From Labilithrix sp. (lineage in GTDB: Bacteria > Myxococcota_A > Polyangia > Polyangiales > Polyangiaceae): a DNA stretch of 64,000 nt. Location of the stretch: contig JAHBWE010000009.1 in assembly GCA_019637155.1 (NCBI GenBank), positions 1-64,000 on the forward strand. The letters run 5' to 3'. Positions within the stretch are counted from its first letter, which is position 1, and every line of letters begins with the position of its first letter. The notes below the pieces were generated by a model. That model ran no database searches, was not told where the DNA came from, and worked only from the letters and a program-made list of their open reading frames with translations. Shown here one piece after another: positions 1 to 7,237 of this stretch. The translations under genes were made by a program, and so were the position numbers.

Positions 1-80
1 AGCGCGCTCTCGCAGAACGGACACCGGACCTCGTCCGCACGGAGATGACGAGCACACGCAGGACAACCGAGAAGACGCAT
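1..80 (-). CDS. zinc-ribbon-type protein, N-terminal fragment (runs off left edge)
   Basis: An ATG at position 80 on the minus strand opens a frame that stays open to the window edge and encodes 26 residues. They contain two closely spaced Cys pairs, CPAC (residues 6-9) and CPFC (residues 20-23), the spacing of a zinc ribbon. Many myxobacterial proteins begin with such a CPxC...CPFC element, which is family knowledge. The body of the protein lies outside the window, so no function can be given. It is divergent from the Uma2-type gene, with about 80 bp between them. The frame is short, so confidence rests on the Cys pattern alone. Confidence 0.5.
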   Translation of the reverse strand, partial: MRLLGCPACARHLRADEVRCPFCESA

Positions 81-159
81 CGCTCGACTTTACACGGTCG
101 CGTCCGCGCGCACACTTCCCGAGCGGCGCTGCGCGAACGCGCTAGACTGTTACGCGATC

Positions 160-795
160 ATGGTCGCCGCTCTTTCGTATGTGCGTCCCGAGTCGGGGGA
201 GCGACGGATCGTCATCCACGGCGTCAGGTGGCGGGACTACGTCATCGCGCGTGAGGCGCTCGACGCGCCCGGCGTGCGAATGACTTATCTGAAAGGAGCG
301 CTCGAGATCATGGCGCCATCGCCGGAGCACGAGACCGCGAAGACGACCAGCGCGCGCCTCATCGAGACCTACGCCTTCCTCGCGCGCCTCCCGCTCAACG
401 GGTACGGCTCGACCACCTTTCGGCGAGAGGCGAAGCAGCGCGGCGCCGAGCCGGACGAGTGCTGGGTCGTCGGGCGGACGCTGGAGGCAGCGGGAGGCTT
501 CCCGGACATCGTCTTCGAGGTGATCGAGACGACACCGCTCGTCGACAAGCTCGAGGTCTACGACGGGTTCGGCATACCGGAGGTGTGGATCTTCGAAGAC
601 GGCGCCTTCACCATCCATCGTCGCAAAGCTTCGGGCGGTTACGTCCTCGCGACGAAGAGCGCGCTGCTCCCCGAGCTCGACTTCCGCCGCATCGCGAAGC
701 TCGCGGCGATGAAGGACCAACAGTCCGCGCTCGAGCTCCTCGAACGCGGCATGCGCGACACACGAAAGCCGAAGCGCCCGCGCCGCCGCACGTGA
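160..795 (+). CDS. Uma2 family (DUF820) endonuclease-like protein
   Basis: The 211-residue protein has the fold signature of the Uma2/DUF820 family, which belongs to the PD-(D/E)xK nuclease superfamily. An N-terminal segment ending in a GALEIMAPSPEHE block (about residues 46-58) precedes the core GGFPDIVFEVIE (about 112-123), with PD and E as probable metal ligands. The characteristic tail LEVYDGFGIPEVWIFE follows. The C-terminus is a basic PKRPRRR stretch. In this family the biological substrate is generally unknown and copies are often numerous in one genome. It stands alone, and a perfect hairpin lies immediately after its stop. Confidence 0.88.
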   Translation: MVAALSYVRPESGERRIVIHGVRWRDYVIAREALDAPGVRMTYLKGALEIMAPSPEHETAKTTSARLIETYAFLARLPLNGYGSTTFRREAKQRGAEPDECWVVGRTLEAAGGFPDIVFEVIETTPLVDKLEVYDGFGIPEVWIFEDGAFTIHRRKASGGYVLATKSALLPELDFRRIAKLAAMKDQQSALELLERGMRDTRKPKRPRRRT

Positions 796-796
796 C

Positions 797-820
797 GGCC
801 GCCCGCCCATGAGGGCGGCC
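797..820. terminator. hairpin after the Uma2 gene
   Basis: GGCCGCCC and GGGCGGCC form a perfect 8-bp stem with an 8-nt loop, starting two bases after the stop codon. There is no T-run, so termination is inferred from position and stem strength only. Confidence 0.5.
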
Positions 821-891
821 CGCGCTGGATCGTGCGCCACCCCTGACGGGGCACGGTTGTGCCGGCTCGAAGTGGCACAGTGGCTCAACTC

Positions 892-917
892 CGAAATGCC
901 TAGAAATAGGCATTTCG
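892..917. promoter_or_regulatory. perfect AT-rich inverted repeat upstream of a lipoprotein gene
   Basis: CGAAATGCCTA and TAGGCATTTCG form a perfect 11-bp stem around a GAAA loop. The downstream lipoprotein gene starts at 949. The element is much less GC-rich than its surroundings, which makes chance unlikely. It may be a stable GAAA-tetraloop hairpin in the leader RNA or an operator. Confidence 0.45.
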
Positions 918-948
918 TGATGGACCAGCTCTTGAAGTAGACCGGACC

Positions 949-1818
949 ATGTTCCGCTCCTCTTCGCTCCTCCTCTCGGTCCTCGGTCTCACGCTCGCCG
1001 CCTCCACCTTCGCTTGCAGCGGCAGCTCGGAGGGCGCCGGCCTCGACACGTCGAAGCTCGCCGTCCAGAAGAAGAAGGACGGGAAGCCGACCGGCGACGG
1101 CAAGACCTGCAGCTGGGGCAACGACGCGCCCGTCGTGCCGGCGGACCCGCCGAACACGGTGTCCCCGAGCCCCGGCGGCGGCGGCTCGAGCGGCGGATGC
1201 GCCACCGACGAGGACGGCAACTACCGCTGCTGGTCGTACGACGCCGACGGCGAGCCCACGCCGATCCCCTCCGGCTCGAGCACCTCGAGCGGTTGGTCGA
1301 GCAGCGGCGGCTCGAGCACCTCGAGCGGCGGCTCGAGCGGCGGCGGCTCGAGCACCTCGAGCGGTTGGTCGAGCAGCGGCGGCGGCTCGACCACGTCGAG
1401 CAGCGGCTCGAACGGCGGCGGCTCGAGCGGTTGGTCGAGCAGCGGCGGCTCGAGCGGCGGATGCGCCACCGACGAGCAGGGCAACTACCGCTGCTGGTCC
1501 TACCCGTCCGATCCGCCGCCCGCGCCGGAGCCGCGCCCGACGCCCGCGCCCTCGCCGACCTACCAGCTCGGCGACTGGTTCCCCTCGATCGACGGCTGCA
1601 ATCGCTGCACGTGCACGGACATCGGCATCATGTGCACCGTGAAGACCTGCGAGGCGCCCGTGGAGCCGCCGCCGCCGAGCAAGGGCTGCGAGCACGACGG
1701 CAAGTGGTACTCGGCCGGCGACTCCGTCCCGCTCGACCGCTGCAACACCTGCACGTGCGGCGCCGACGGCTACATCGCGTGCACGGAAATGGCCTGCGCC
1801 GACCCGCCGTCGCGCTGA
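949..1818 (+). CDS. Ser/Gly-rich Cys-containing lipoprotein with VWC-like repeats
   Basis: The 289-residue protein starts with a signal peptide and a lipobox ending TFAC, so it is probably lipidated at Cys23. A motif of the form GCATDExGNYRCWSY occurs twice (about residues 84-98 and 173-187), flanking a low-complexity linker of Ser-Ser-Gly-Trp-rich repeats (about 106-170). Two C-terminal blocks with CNRCTC and CNTCTC cores resemble half von Willebrand type C or antistasin-like modules. An adhesive or matrix role is plausible but not shown. The linker DNA is repetitive (GGCTCGAGC-type units), so copy number may vary between strains. Confidence 0.85.
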   Translation: MFRSSSLLLSVLGLTLAASTFACSGSSEGAGLDTSKLAVQKKKDGKPTGDGKTCSWGNDAPVVPADPPNTVSPSPGGGGSSGGCATDEDGNYRCWSYDADGEPTPIPSGSSTSSGWSSSGGSSTSSGGSSGGGSSTSSGWSSSGGGSTTSSSGSNGGGSSGWSSSGGSSGGCATDEQGNYRCWSYPSDPPPAPEPRPTPAPSPTYQLGDWFPSIDGCNRCTCTDIGIMCTVKTCEAPVEPPPPSKGCEHDGKWYSAGDSVPLDRCNTCTCGADGYIACTEMACADPPSR

Positions 1819-1838
1819 GCAGCGCTCCTCGGAAGCCA

Positions 1839-1862
1839 GCGCCGCTCAGAAGCGAGCGGCGC
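1839..1862. terminator. bidirectional hairpin between convergent genes
   Basis: GCGCCGCTC and GAGCGGCGC form a perfect 9-bp stem with a 6-nt loop (AGAAGC), filling the gap between the lipoprotein stop (1818) and the pirin stop (1863). There is no strong T-tract on either strand. Confidence 0.55.
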
Positions 1863-2732
1863 TCAGAAGCGGCCCGCCTGGAAGTCGCGAATCGCTTGCT
1901 CGATCTCCTCCGGCGTCGTCATCACGAACGGGCCGTACTGCACGACCGGCTCGCCGATCGGCTTGCCCGCGACGACGAGCACGCGTGCGTCCGACTTCGC
2001 GGTGAGGCGCACGCCCGCGGTCCCCTTCCCCTCCGCGAGGACGCCGAGCTCGCCGCGGGCGAGCGACCGGTTGCCGATCGCGACGTCACCCGCGAACGGG
2101 TACACGAAGCCCTCGTGCCCCGCCGGGACCGGGATCTCCGCCGTCGCGCCGGCGGGGATCTCGACGTCGAAGTAGACCGGCTCGGTGTCGCGACCCGCGA
2201 TCGGGCCGATGACGCCGCCCACGGTGCCCGCGAGCGCGCGCACCACGACGCCGCCGCCAAGCGGCACGTGCGGGATCTCCTCCGCCTGCACGTCGCGATA
2301 GGTCGCCGCGCTCATCTTGTCTTTCTTGGGGAGGTTCAGCCAGAGCTGGAAGCCGTGCACGAGGCCCTCCTCCTGCTCGGGCATCTCCGAGTGGACGATG
2401 CCGCGGCCCGCCGTCATCCACTGCGCGCCGCCGGCGGCGAGGATGCCTTCGTGGCCCTTGTTGTCGCGATGACGGAAGCGCCCCGCGATCATGTACGTGA
2501 CCGTCTCGAAGCCGCGATGCGGGTGATCGGGGAAGCCCGCGAGGTAGTCCTGCGGCTCGTCGGAGCGGAACTCGTCGAGCATCAGGAACGGATCGAGGCG
2601 CCGCAGGAGCGCGTTGCCGATCACGCGCGTGAGCTTCACCCCCGCGCCGTCGCTCGTCGCCATGCCGCGGAGGCTCTTGCCGATGCCGCGATCGAAGCCG
2701 TTCGTCGTCGTTGCTGTCGTGCTGTTGACCAT
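1863..2732 (-). CDS. pirin family protein
   Basis: The 289-residue protein is a bicupin with the hallmark pirin core. FPDHPHRGFETVTYM holds His70 and His72, and AGRGIVHSEMP holds His114 and Glu116, the four usual metal ligands. The C-terminal cupin is present (about 150-275). Bacterial pirins are Fe/Ni-binding proteins, some with quercetinase activity and some acting as redox-linked regulators; which applies here is unknown. The gene is monocistronic and divergent from the secreted protein at 3101. A CTTAC-C-GTAAG palindrome about 22 bp before its ATG may be an operator. Confidence 0.93.
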   Translation of the reverse strand: MVNSTTATTTNGFDRGIGKSLRGMATSDGAGVKLTRVIGNALLRRLDPFLMLDEFRSDEPQDYLAGFPDHPHRGFETVTYMIAGRFRHRDNKGHEGILAAGGAQWMTAGRGIVHSEMPEQEEGLVHGFQLWLNLPKKDKMSAATYRDVQAEEIPHVPLGGGVVVRALAGTVGGVIGPIAGRDTEPVYFDVEIPAGATAEIPVPAGHEGFVYPFAGDVAIGNRSLARGELGVLAEGKGTAGVRLTAKSDARVLVVAGKPIGEPVVQYGPFVMTTPEEIEQAIRDFQAGRF

Positions 2733-3100
2733 GATGGCCTTCCTTCCGAGACCCTTACCGTAAGACGCCGGTGCTCCGACGACAGGCCGGGGAGCCGCGA
2801 CTCATCGTTGCTCCAGCACGAACAATCGACGCGACGGCGAATACGCGATTAGGCAGACGCTATCGGGCAATGACCCAAGCTCGTAATCGTGCCGCGCTGC
2901 GAGAGGAGCGCCGGCCGTGAGCCGACTGCCGACTGCCGACTGCCGGAAAAGTGCTTACGCCTGACCGTAAACACGAACACATTTCGCTCGCGATTGTTTG
3001 ACTGTCGACGCGCGGAGGGCGCGTCGGCCGCCGCGCACGAGATTGACGCGCCTCATGCCCCGAGATTTATCGTGACGATGAAGTCGGGATTGGAGGTCTA
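2733..3100. promoter_or_regulatory. divergent intergenic region with CTTAC/GTAAG inverted repeats
   Basis: This 368-bp gap separates divergent genes and I see no gene in it. At 2754-2764 is the palindrome CTTAC-C-GTAAG, close to the pirin start. At 2954-2958 and 2967-2971 are CTTAC and GTAAA half-sites around an 8-bp spacer. Around 2921-2941 a 7-bp unit (GCCGACT) is repeated three times. The reused half-site suggests a dimeric repressor; HxlR-type regulators bind comparable sites and are often near pirin genes (family knowledge), but none is encoded here. Confidence 0.45.
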
Positions 3101-4453
3101 GTGCACTCGAAGCAAGATCGAATCGTCGAGGTGTCGGGGCGTTCGGCCGAGCGCGTGAAGAGAGCTTGCAGGCGCCTATCGGCTCTCGGTCTGGTCGCGC
3201 TCCTGGGAGGAGCGATGTCCGCGACCGCGTGCTCGGACGACGAGACGAAGAACGAGGCGCCCCCGGCGGCGGTCGGGACGACGTATCGCGGCGTCCTCGT
3301 CGGCGCCGACGACTTCGGGACGATCGACCTCACCCTCGCGCCGAAGGCGCCGGGAGACGTGGGCAAATCGTCGATCAAGCCGCGCAACATCATCGAGCAG
3401 TACACGGTGACGGGGACGATTCGTCTGAACACGCGCGCGGGCGCGCTCACCATCCAAGGGACGTTCGACACGATCAACGGGACCATCACCGCGACGGGCA
3501 CGACCGACGTCGGGATATCGTTCGACGGAGCCTACAAAGATCGCACCTTCGAGGGGACGGCGACCATCGGCGGGCAGACGTACCAAGGGACGTTGCGGGA
3601 CTTCGGCGTCGGGCCCATCGATCGCCTCTGCGGGCAAGTGGCCGGCGGCCTCGCGCAAGGAAACGCGGTCCTCCTCGCGCAGCGCGGCGGCGAGAAGCTC
3701 GCCGTCTTCGCGTTCGCCGGAAACGGCGGGAGCGGGGTCGTGAACGCGGTCGCGAGCGGATCGCACGACGACGCGACGTTCTCGGCCAGCGCCTCGAACG
3801 GGATCACCGCGACGGGGAGCCTGACACGCGCCGGCGACGAGTTCGCCTCGGCCACCGGCGAAGTGAGGAACGCGGCGGGGGCCGCTTCGACCTTCCAGGT
3901 CTCGGCGAGCGCGTGTCCGACCGAAGCCTCCACCACGACGCCGGAAGGCGGGACCGATCCCGACTCCGGCACGCTCCCCGAAGCGGGGCCGGAGCCGGTG
4001 CCGAACGACGCGGGCGGCGGCGACGGAGGCACCGGGTGCCTCGGCCTCCAGAGCCCGTCCTCGTTCGTGACCGACGAGCGCGCCAACGGCGCGGTCCCCG
4101 ATCCGCCGTCGGGTGGAGAGACCGTCGTCGACGGGACGTACGTCATGACGGCGCGCACGATCTCGCCGCAGAAGCCCGGCGGTCCCCAGACCGTGGCCAG
4201 CGTCCTTCGCATCGGCACGAACGCGGCCGGCCGCACCTACTCGAAGATCACGACCGTTCAGAACGGCGCGACGAGGAAGGAGAGCGGAACGATCACGTTC
4301 TCTTCCGGCATGTACCAGGCGAACGCGGACTGCACCGACGGGTTCGACGGAGACTTCGGCGGCTCGAGCGGGCGCTACTCGCTCGACGCCGCGACGCTCA
4401 CGATCAAGTGGATCGGTCAGGGCGGTCAGCTCGAGGTCTACGCGCGGCAATAG
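3101..4453 (+). CDS. putative lipoprotein of unknown function
   Basis: The 450-residue protein starts at a GTG preceded by a GGAGG ribosome site. A basic n-region, a hydrophobic segment (about residues 27-40) and a SATAC lipobox indicate export and lipidation. The mature part is rich in Thr, Gly and Val with alternating beta patterns, in two lobes (about 60-270 and 310-450). They are joined by a Glu/Asp/Pro/Gly linker (about 272-305) typical of myxobacterial surface lipoproteins. I do not recognise the domains. It converges on the M48-like gene with only two bases between the stops. Confidence 0.75.
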   Translation: MHSKQDRIVEVSGRSAERVKRACRRLSALGLVALLGGAMSATACSDDETKNEAPPAAVGTTYRGVLVGADDFGTIDLTLAPKAPGDVGKSSIKPRNIIEQYTVTGTIRLNTRAGALTIQGTFDTINGTITATGTTDVGISFDGAYKDRTFEGTATIGGQTYQGTLRDFGVGPIDRLCGQVAGGLAQGNAVLLAQRGGEKLAVFAFAGNGGSGVVNAVASGSHDDATFSASASNGITATGSLTRAGDEFASATGEVRNAAGAASTFQVSASACPTEASTTTPEGGTDPDSGTLPEAGPEPVPNDAGGGDGGTGCLGLQSPSSFVTDERANGAVPDPPSGGETVVDGTYVMTARTISPQKPGGPQTVASVLRIGTNAAGRTYSKITTVQNGATRKESGTITFSSGMYQANADCTDGFDGDFGGSSGRYSLDAATLTIKWIGQGGQLEVYARQ

Positions 4454-4455
4454 CC

Positions 4456-5994
4456 TCAGCGCTGCGGGATGCCGGAGACGCTCGCGGGATCGTTCGCGAT
4501 GAGCGGGAGCGACGTCTTCAGCGCCCGCTTCGTCGGCGCCGGGCTGCAGGTCTCGAGCGCCTTCGTGAACTGCTGCGCGTGGTAGTAGCGCCAGCAGGGC
4601 AACGGGTGGACGTCGTACGCCTCGCCGAAGCCGATGTGCTTGCCCGCCGCGACGTCGGCGATGCAGGCTGCCCTCTGCTCCGCCGGCAGGAGCGAGAGGG
4701 TGAAGTTGCCGATGCCGTGCGGATCCTTCCCGATCGCGTGGAGCACGCGCATCGAGGCGTCGTCGGCGTCCTCCTCGTAGTCGTAGACGCGGACACGTGA
4801 CATATCGAGCGAGCTGCGGATCGCGACGATGTCGTTCCGCACGCGCGGCTCCGCGCGCACGACGCGATCGAAGAACGTGGCGGTCGGCATCTCGGCGTCG
4901 ACCTCCTGCTCGAGCGGATGCATTCCGGCCTGGATCTGAGCGAACACGGGGCTGCTCGGGTCGGACGCGGCGCTCGGCGGCAGGCCCTGAAGGAGCGCCG
5001 AGATGGCGCCGAGCGAGCCGACGTCGACGGCGTTCGGGGCGGCGCACGCCTCGATCGCCGTCATCGCATCGGCGGTGAGGGCTTCGAGCTCGGCGAGCTC
5101 CGTCGCGTTCGGGATCCGCGGCGTCAGGTCCTGCGCCGCGGCGCCGGGGAGGAACTCCATCTGCTTCGTTCCGAGGGCGAGGAGCTTCGGCTGCACCGAC
5201 GCGCAGACCTCCTGCGTCGCCGGCGTCGGACGCAGCTGGCTGCCGAGGAGACGGATGTAGATGCCGGGCGCGACGACGTTCATGCCGAGGTGCGCGACGG
5301 CGCCGTTGCGCGTCTGCCCCTGGAGGAGGCGACCGATCGCCGGCGCGAGCGTCGGATCGTCCGGCTGCGCGGCGCCGAGAATGCCGTCCTCGCTCTCGGT
5401 GCCGAGCGTGTACGTGTGACGGACGCGGGCCTGCACGTCGGGGCGAAAGGTCTGGAGGATGAGGTGGCCGAGCTCGTGCGCGATGACGCCGCGGAGCTCG
5501 TCGTCCGTGTTGCCGTGCGCGAGGAGGCCGCTGTTCACGAAGAAGCACCAAGGGCTCTTCGGGACGAGCGCCCCGTCCTCGATGAAGTTCCCGAGCGCGA
5601 ACGCGTTGACCGGAGCCGCCTGGACGATGACGACCGGGGGCGCCTTGTCGAGCCCCGCGGTCTCCTCCGGGAACACCTTCCGGTAGCCCTCGAAGACCTC
5701 GCCCACGAGGCGGACGGCGCGCTCGTCGCTGTCGACGCCGGCGACCGTCGCGCCCGCGCCGGTGAACTGCGCGACGAAGCCCGACGCGACGAGCGCCTTG
5801 GCCGCGGTCTCGAGCTCCGCGTTGCTCGCAAAGAAGCGATAGAGCTCCTTCGCGTCCGCGCGCGGACCGTAGTCGAGCGTCGAGCAGACGCCGCCGGTGA
5901 CGAGATCGTCGGCGGATACACCCGAGTCCTCCGCGATAGAGGCGCAGGCGCCGAGCCCCGCGAGGAGAGCCGAAAGCACAAGCAAGCTACGCAT
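4456..5994 (-). CDS. M48-like zinc metalloprotease lipoprotein
   Basis: I chose the ATG at 5994 because it directly precedes a signal peptide (RSLLVLSALLAGLGACAS) with lipobox GLGAC; the frame is open further upstream without one. The 512-residue protein carries VNSGLL followed by ELRGVIAHELGHLIL, with the HExxH zinc motif at about residues 173-177. This is the layout of M48 peptidases (BepA/HtpX relatives). The C-terminal 300 residues are family-unspecific. A periplasmic quality-control role, as for BepA-type lipoproteins, is possible but inferred. It could also be a non-M48 gluzincin. Confidence 0.8.
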   Translation of the reverse strand: MRSLLVLSALLAGLGACASIAEDSGVSADDLVTGGVCSTLDYGPRADAKELYRFFASNAELETAAKALVASGFVAQFTGAGATVAGVDSDERAVRLVGEVFEGYRKVFPEETAGLDKAPPVVIVQAAPVNAFALGNFIEDGALVPKSPWCFFVNSGLLAHGNTDDELRGVIAHELGHLILQTFRPDVQARVRHTYTLGTESEDGILGAAQPDDPTLAPAIGRLLQGQTRNGAVAHLGMNVVAPGIYIRLLGSQLRPTPATQEVCASVQPKLLALGTKQMEFLPGAAAQDLTPRIPNATELAELEALTADAMTAIEACAAPNAVDVGSLGAISALLQGLPPSAASDPSSPVFAQIQAGMHPLEQEVDAEMPTATFFDRVVRAEPRVRNDIVAIRSSLDMSRVRVYDYEEDADDASMRVLHAIGKDPHGIGNFTLSLLPAEQRAACIADVAAGKHIGFGEAYDVHPLPCWRYYHAQQFTKALETCSPAPTKRALKTSLPLIANDPASVSGIPQR

Positions 5995-6076
5995 GGCGTG
6001 CGGGGTAGCACGCCGCCCCGACGCGACCACTCGCGGCCTCTGAAACCGAATACCTTCCCCGAAAAAGCTCGCGCGA

Positions 6077-6424
6077 TCAGCGCTGCATGATGCGCGCGAG
6101 CGCGAGGGCGTGGCGGACGTCGATCTCCGCGAGCCCCGCGCGCGCCGCGATCTCCGACGCGCGCGGCGCGCGGCCGAGCTCGGCGCGGAGGACGCGGGCC
6201 GCGGCGAGCACCTCCTTCAGCGCCGCCTCGCCGCCGCCGCCGGGGCGCGTCTCGACGCGGTGTCCGCGCGCTTCGATGAGCCGGAGCATCGCGTCGATCT
6301 CGTCCGCGCTCACGCTCCGCGCGCCGATCGCGTCGCCGAGCGCGTCGAGCTCGATCGCGGCGCCGGGCTTCGTGTCGGCGAGGAGCCCGTCGACGACGGC
6401 GACGAGCTCGGAGCGGAGCGTCAC
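6077..6424 (-). CDS. small protein resembling sigma-70 region 1.1 plus region 3 pieces
   Basis: A GTG at 6424 overlaps the stop of the upstream gene (GTGTGA), so the two are translationally coupled. In the 115-residue product, residues about 8-52 (LLADTKPG...ELDALGD...SADEIDAMLRLIEARGHRVE) resemble sigma-70 region 1.1. Residues about 80-113 (LRAELGRAPRASEIAARAGLAEIDVRHALALA) resemble the ELGR-PT-EIA helix pair of sigma region 3. Regions 2 and 4, needed for promoter binding, are absent. It may be a sigma mimic or a stand-alone helix-turn-helix; that reading is inferred from pattern only. Confidence 0.7.
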   Translation of the reverse strand: MTLRSELVAVVDGLLADTKPGAAIELDALGDAIGARSVSADEIDAMLRLIEARGHRVETRPGGGGEAALKEVLAAARVLRAELGRAPRASEIAARAGLAEIDVRHALALARIMQR

Positions 6425-6903
6425 ACCTCGCCGCCGGCCGAGAGCGGCCACAGCTTGCGGAAGCCGACCGCGATGACGGCGCCGTCGTCCCGCGCGACGA
6501 GCGCGCCCCACCGGCACTTCTCCACCACCTTCGCCTGCACGAGCGTGCCGTCGTCGCCCGCGTAGCGCACCGCCTCGCCCTCCGCGAGCCGCGCGAAGAG
6601 CTGCGCGTCGCCCGCGATCTTCGAGAGCGCGAGCGAGACGTCGCCCGTGTACGTGCGCACGTGATCGGGCAGCACGCGACGGAGGCGCACGCCGTCGAGG
6701 AGGACGTGCACCTCGCTCCGCGACGCGAACACGACGACGCCGGGCACGATCGTGTTGCGCCCGCCCGCGACGCCGACGACGAGCCCGTGCGCGAGCCCCT
6801 GCGGCGGCGCATCGTCCGGCGAGATCCGTCCGCCGAGCCGCTGCCGCGCCGCCTCGATCGACGGCCGCTTCCCGAGCACGCTCCCCCGCGCCCTCGTCTT
6901 CAC
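6421..6903 (-). CDS. conserved hypothetical protein (beta-rich, about 160 aa)
   Basis: The frame is open far upstream through a minisatellite. I place the start at the GTG at 6903, the first start codon after the repeats, giving 160 residues. The protein alternates short beta strands (NTIVPGVVVFAS, EVHVLLDGVRLRRVLP, VRYAGDDGTLVQAKVVEK, GALVARDDGAVIAVGF), which suggests small SH3- or Tudor-like barrels. No catalytic motif is visible. It is coupled by a GTGA overlap to the sigma-like protein downstream. The function is unknown and the start is uncertain. Confidence 0.6.
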   Translation of the reverse strand: MKTRARGSVLGKRPSIEAARQRLGGRISPDDAPPQGLAHGLVVGVAGGRNTIVPGVVVFASRSEVHVLLDGVRLRRVLPDHVRTYTGDVSLALSKIAGDAQLFARLAEGEAVRYAGDDGTLVQAKVVEKCRWGALVARDDGAVIAVGFRKLWPLSAGGEV

Positions 6904-6961
6904 CGGCCCACGACCGGCCGCATCGTCGAGGACCCGGAGACTGACCTTCTTCCCCAAAGCC

Positions 6962-7135
6962 CCAAAAGCGTAGCAGCAAACGGGGCCCCAAACGCGTAGC
7001 AGCAAAACGGGCCCCCAAACGCGTAGCAGCAAAACGGGCCCCCAAACGCGTAGCAGCAAAACGGGCCCCCAAACGCGTAGCAGCAAAACGGGGCTCCAAA
7101 CGGGGCCCCAAACGCGTAGCAGCAAAACGGGGCCC
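6962..7135. repeat. 27-bp minisatellite, six copies
   Basis: The core GCGTAGCAGCAAAACGGGCC recurs at 6968, 6994, 7021, 7048, 7075 and 7114, with periods of 26, 27, 27, 27 and 39 bp. The last interval contains an extra GGGGCTCCAAAC-type piece. Because 27 is a multiple of three, two minus-strand frames stay open through it (LLLRVWGPV and RFAATRLGA peptides), which extends neighbouring frames artificially. It continues from the hairpin head at 7141-7237. Confidence 0.9.
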
Positions 7136-7140
7136 CAGAA

Positions 7141-7237
7141 GCGGCCGCGAATGCGGGCGCGAAGCGCCCCGAGCGCGCAGCGCGAGGGCCGTGTCTGGGG
7201 TGGGGGTGTCGGGGGCAAAGCCCCCGACGTTGAAAGA
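7141..7237 (-). repeat. 3'-end repeat element, head region (copy 1)
   Basis: On the minus strand, directly after the helicase stop, lies GGGGGCTTTGCCCCC (7211-7225, perfect hairpin). A shared GACACCCCCA block follows, then ACGGCCCTCGCGC, a second hairpin GGGCGC-TTC-GCGCCC (7155-7169) and GCGGCCGC. The same order occurs after speA at 17608-17697. The first hairpin probably also terminates the helicase transcript. Confidence 0.8.

Noticed and set aside
849..885. sigma-54 site before the lipoprotein gene at 949
   Set aside because: GGCAC is present twice, but no GC-containing -12 box lies at the required 10-bp spacing.
6962..7135. possible CRISPR array
   Set aside because: The 27-bp units are directly tandem with no unique spacers, and no cas gene is present. 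It is a minisatellite.
6961..7218. extension of the hypothetical gene at 6421 back to 7218
   Set aside because: The extra 105 codons are repeat-encoded (LLLRVWGPV units) and extend into the hairpin element; the repeat period simply keeps the frame open.
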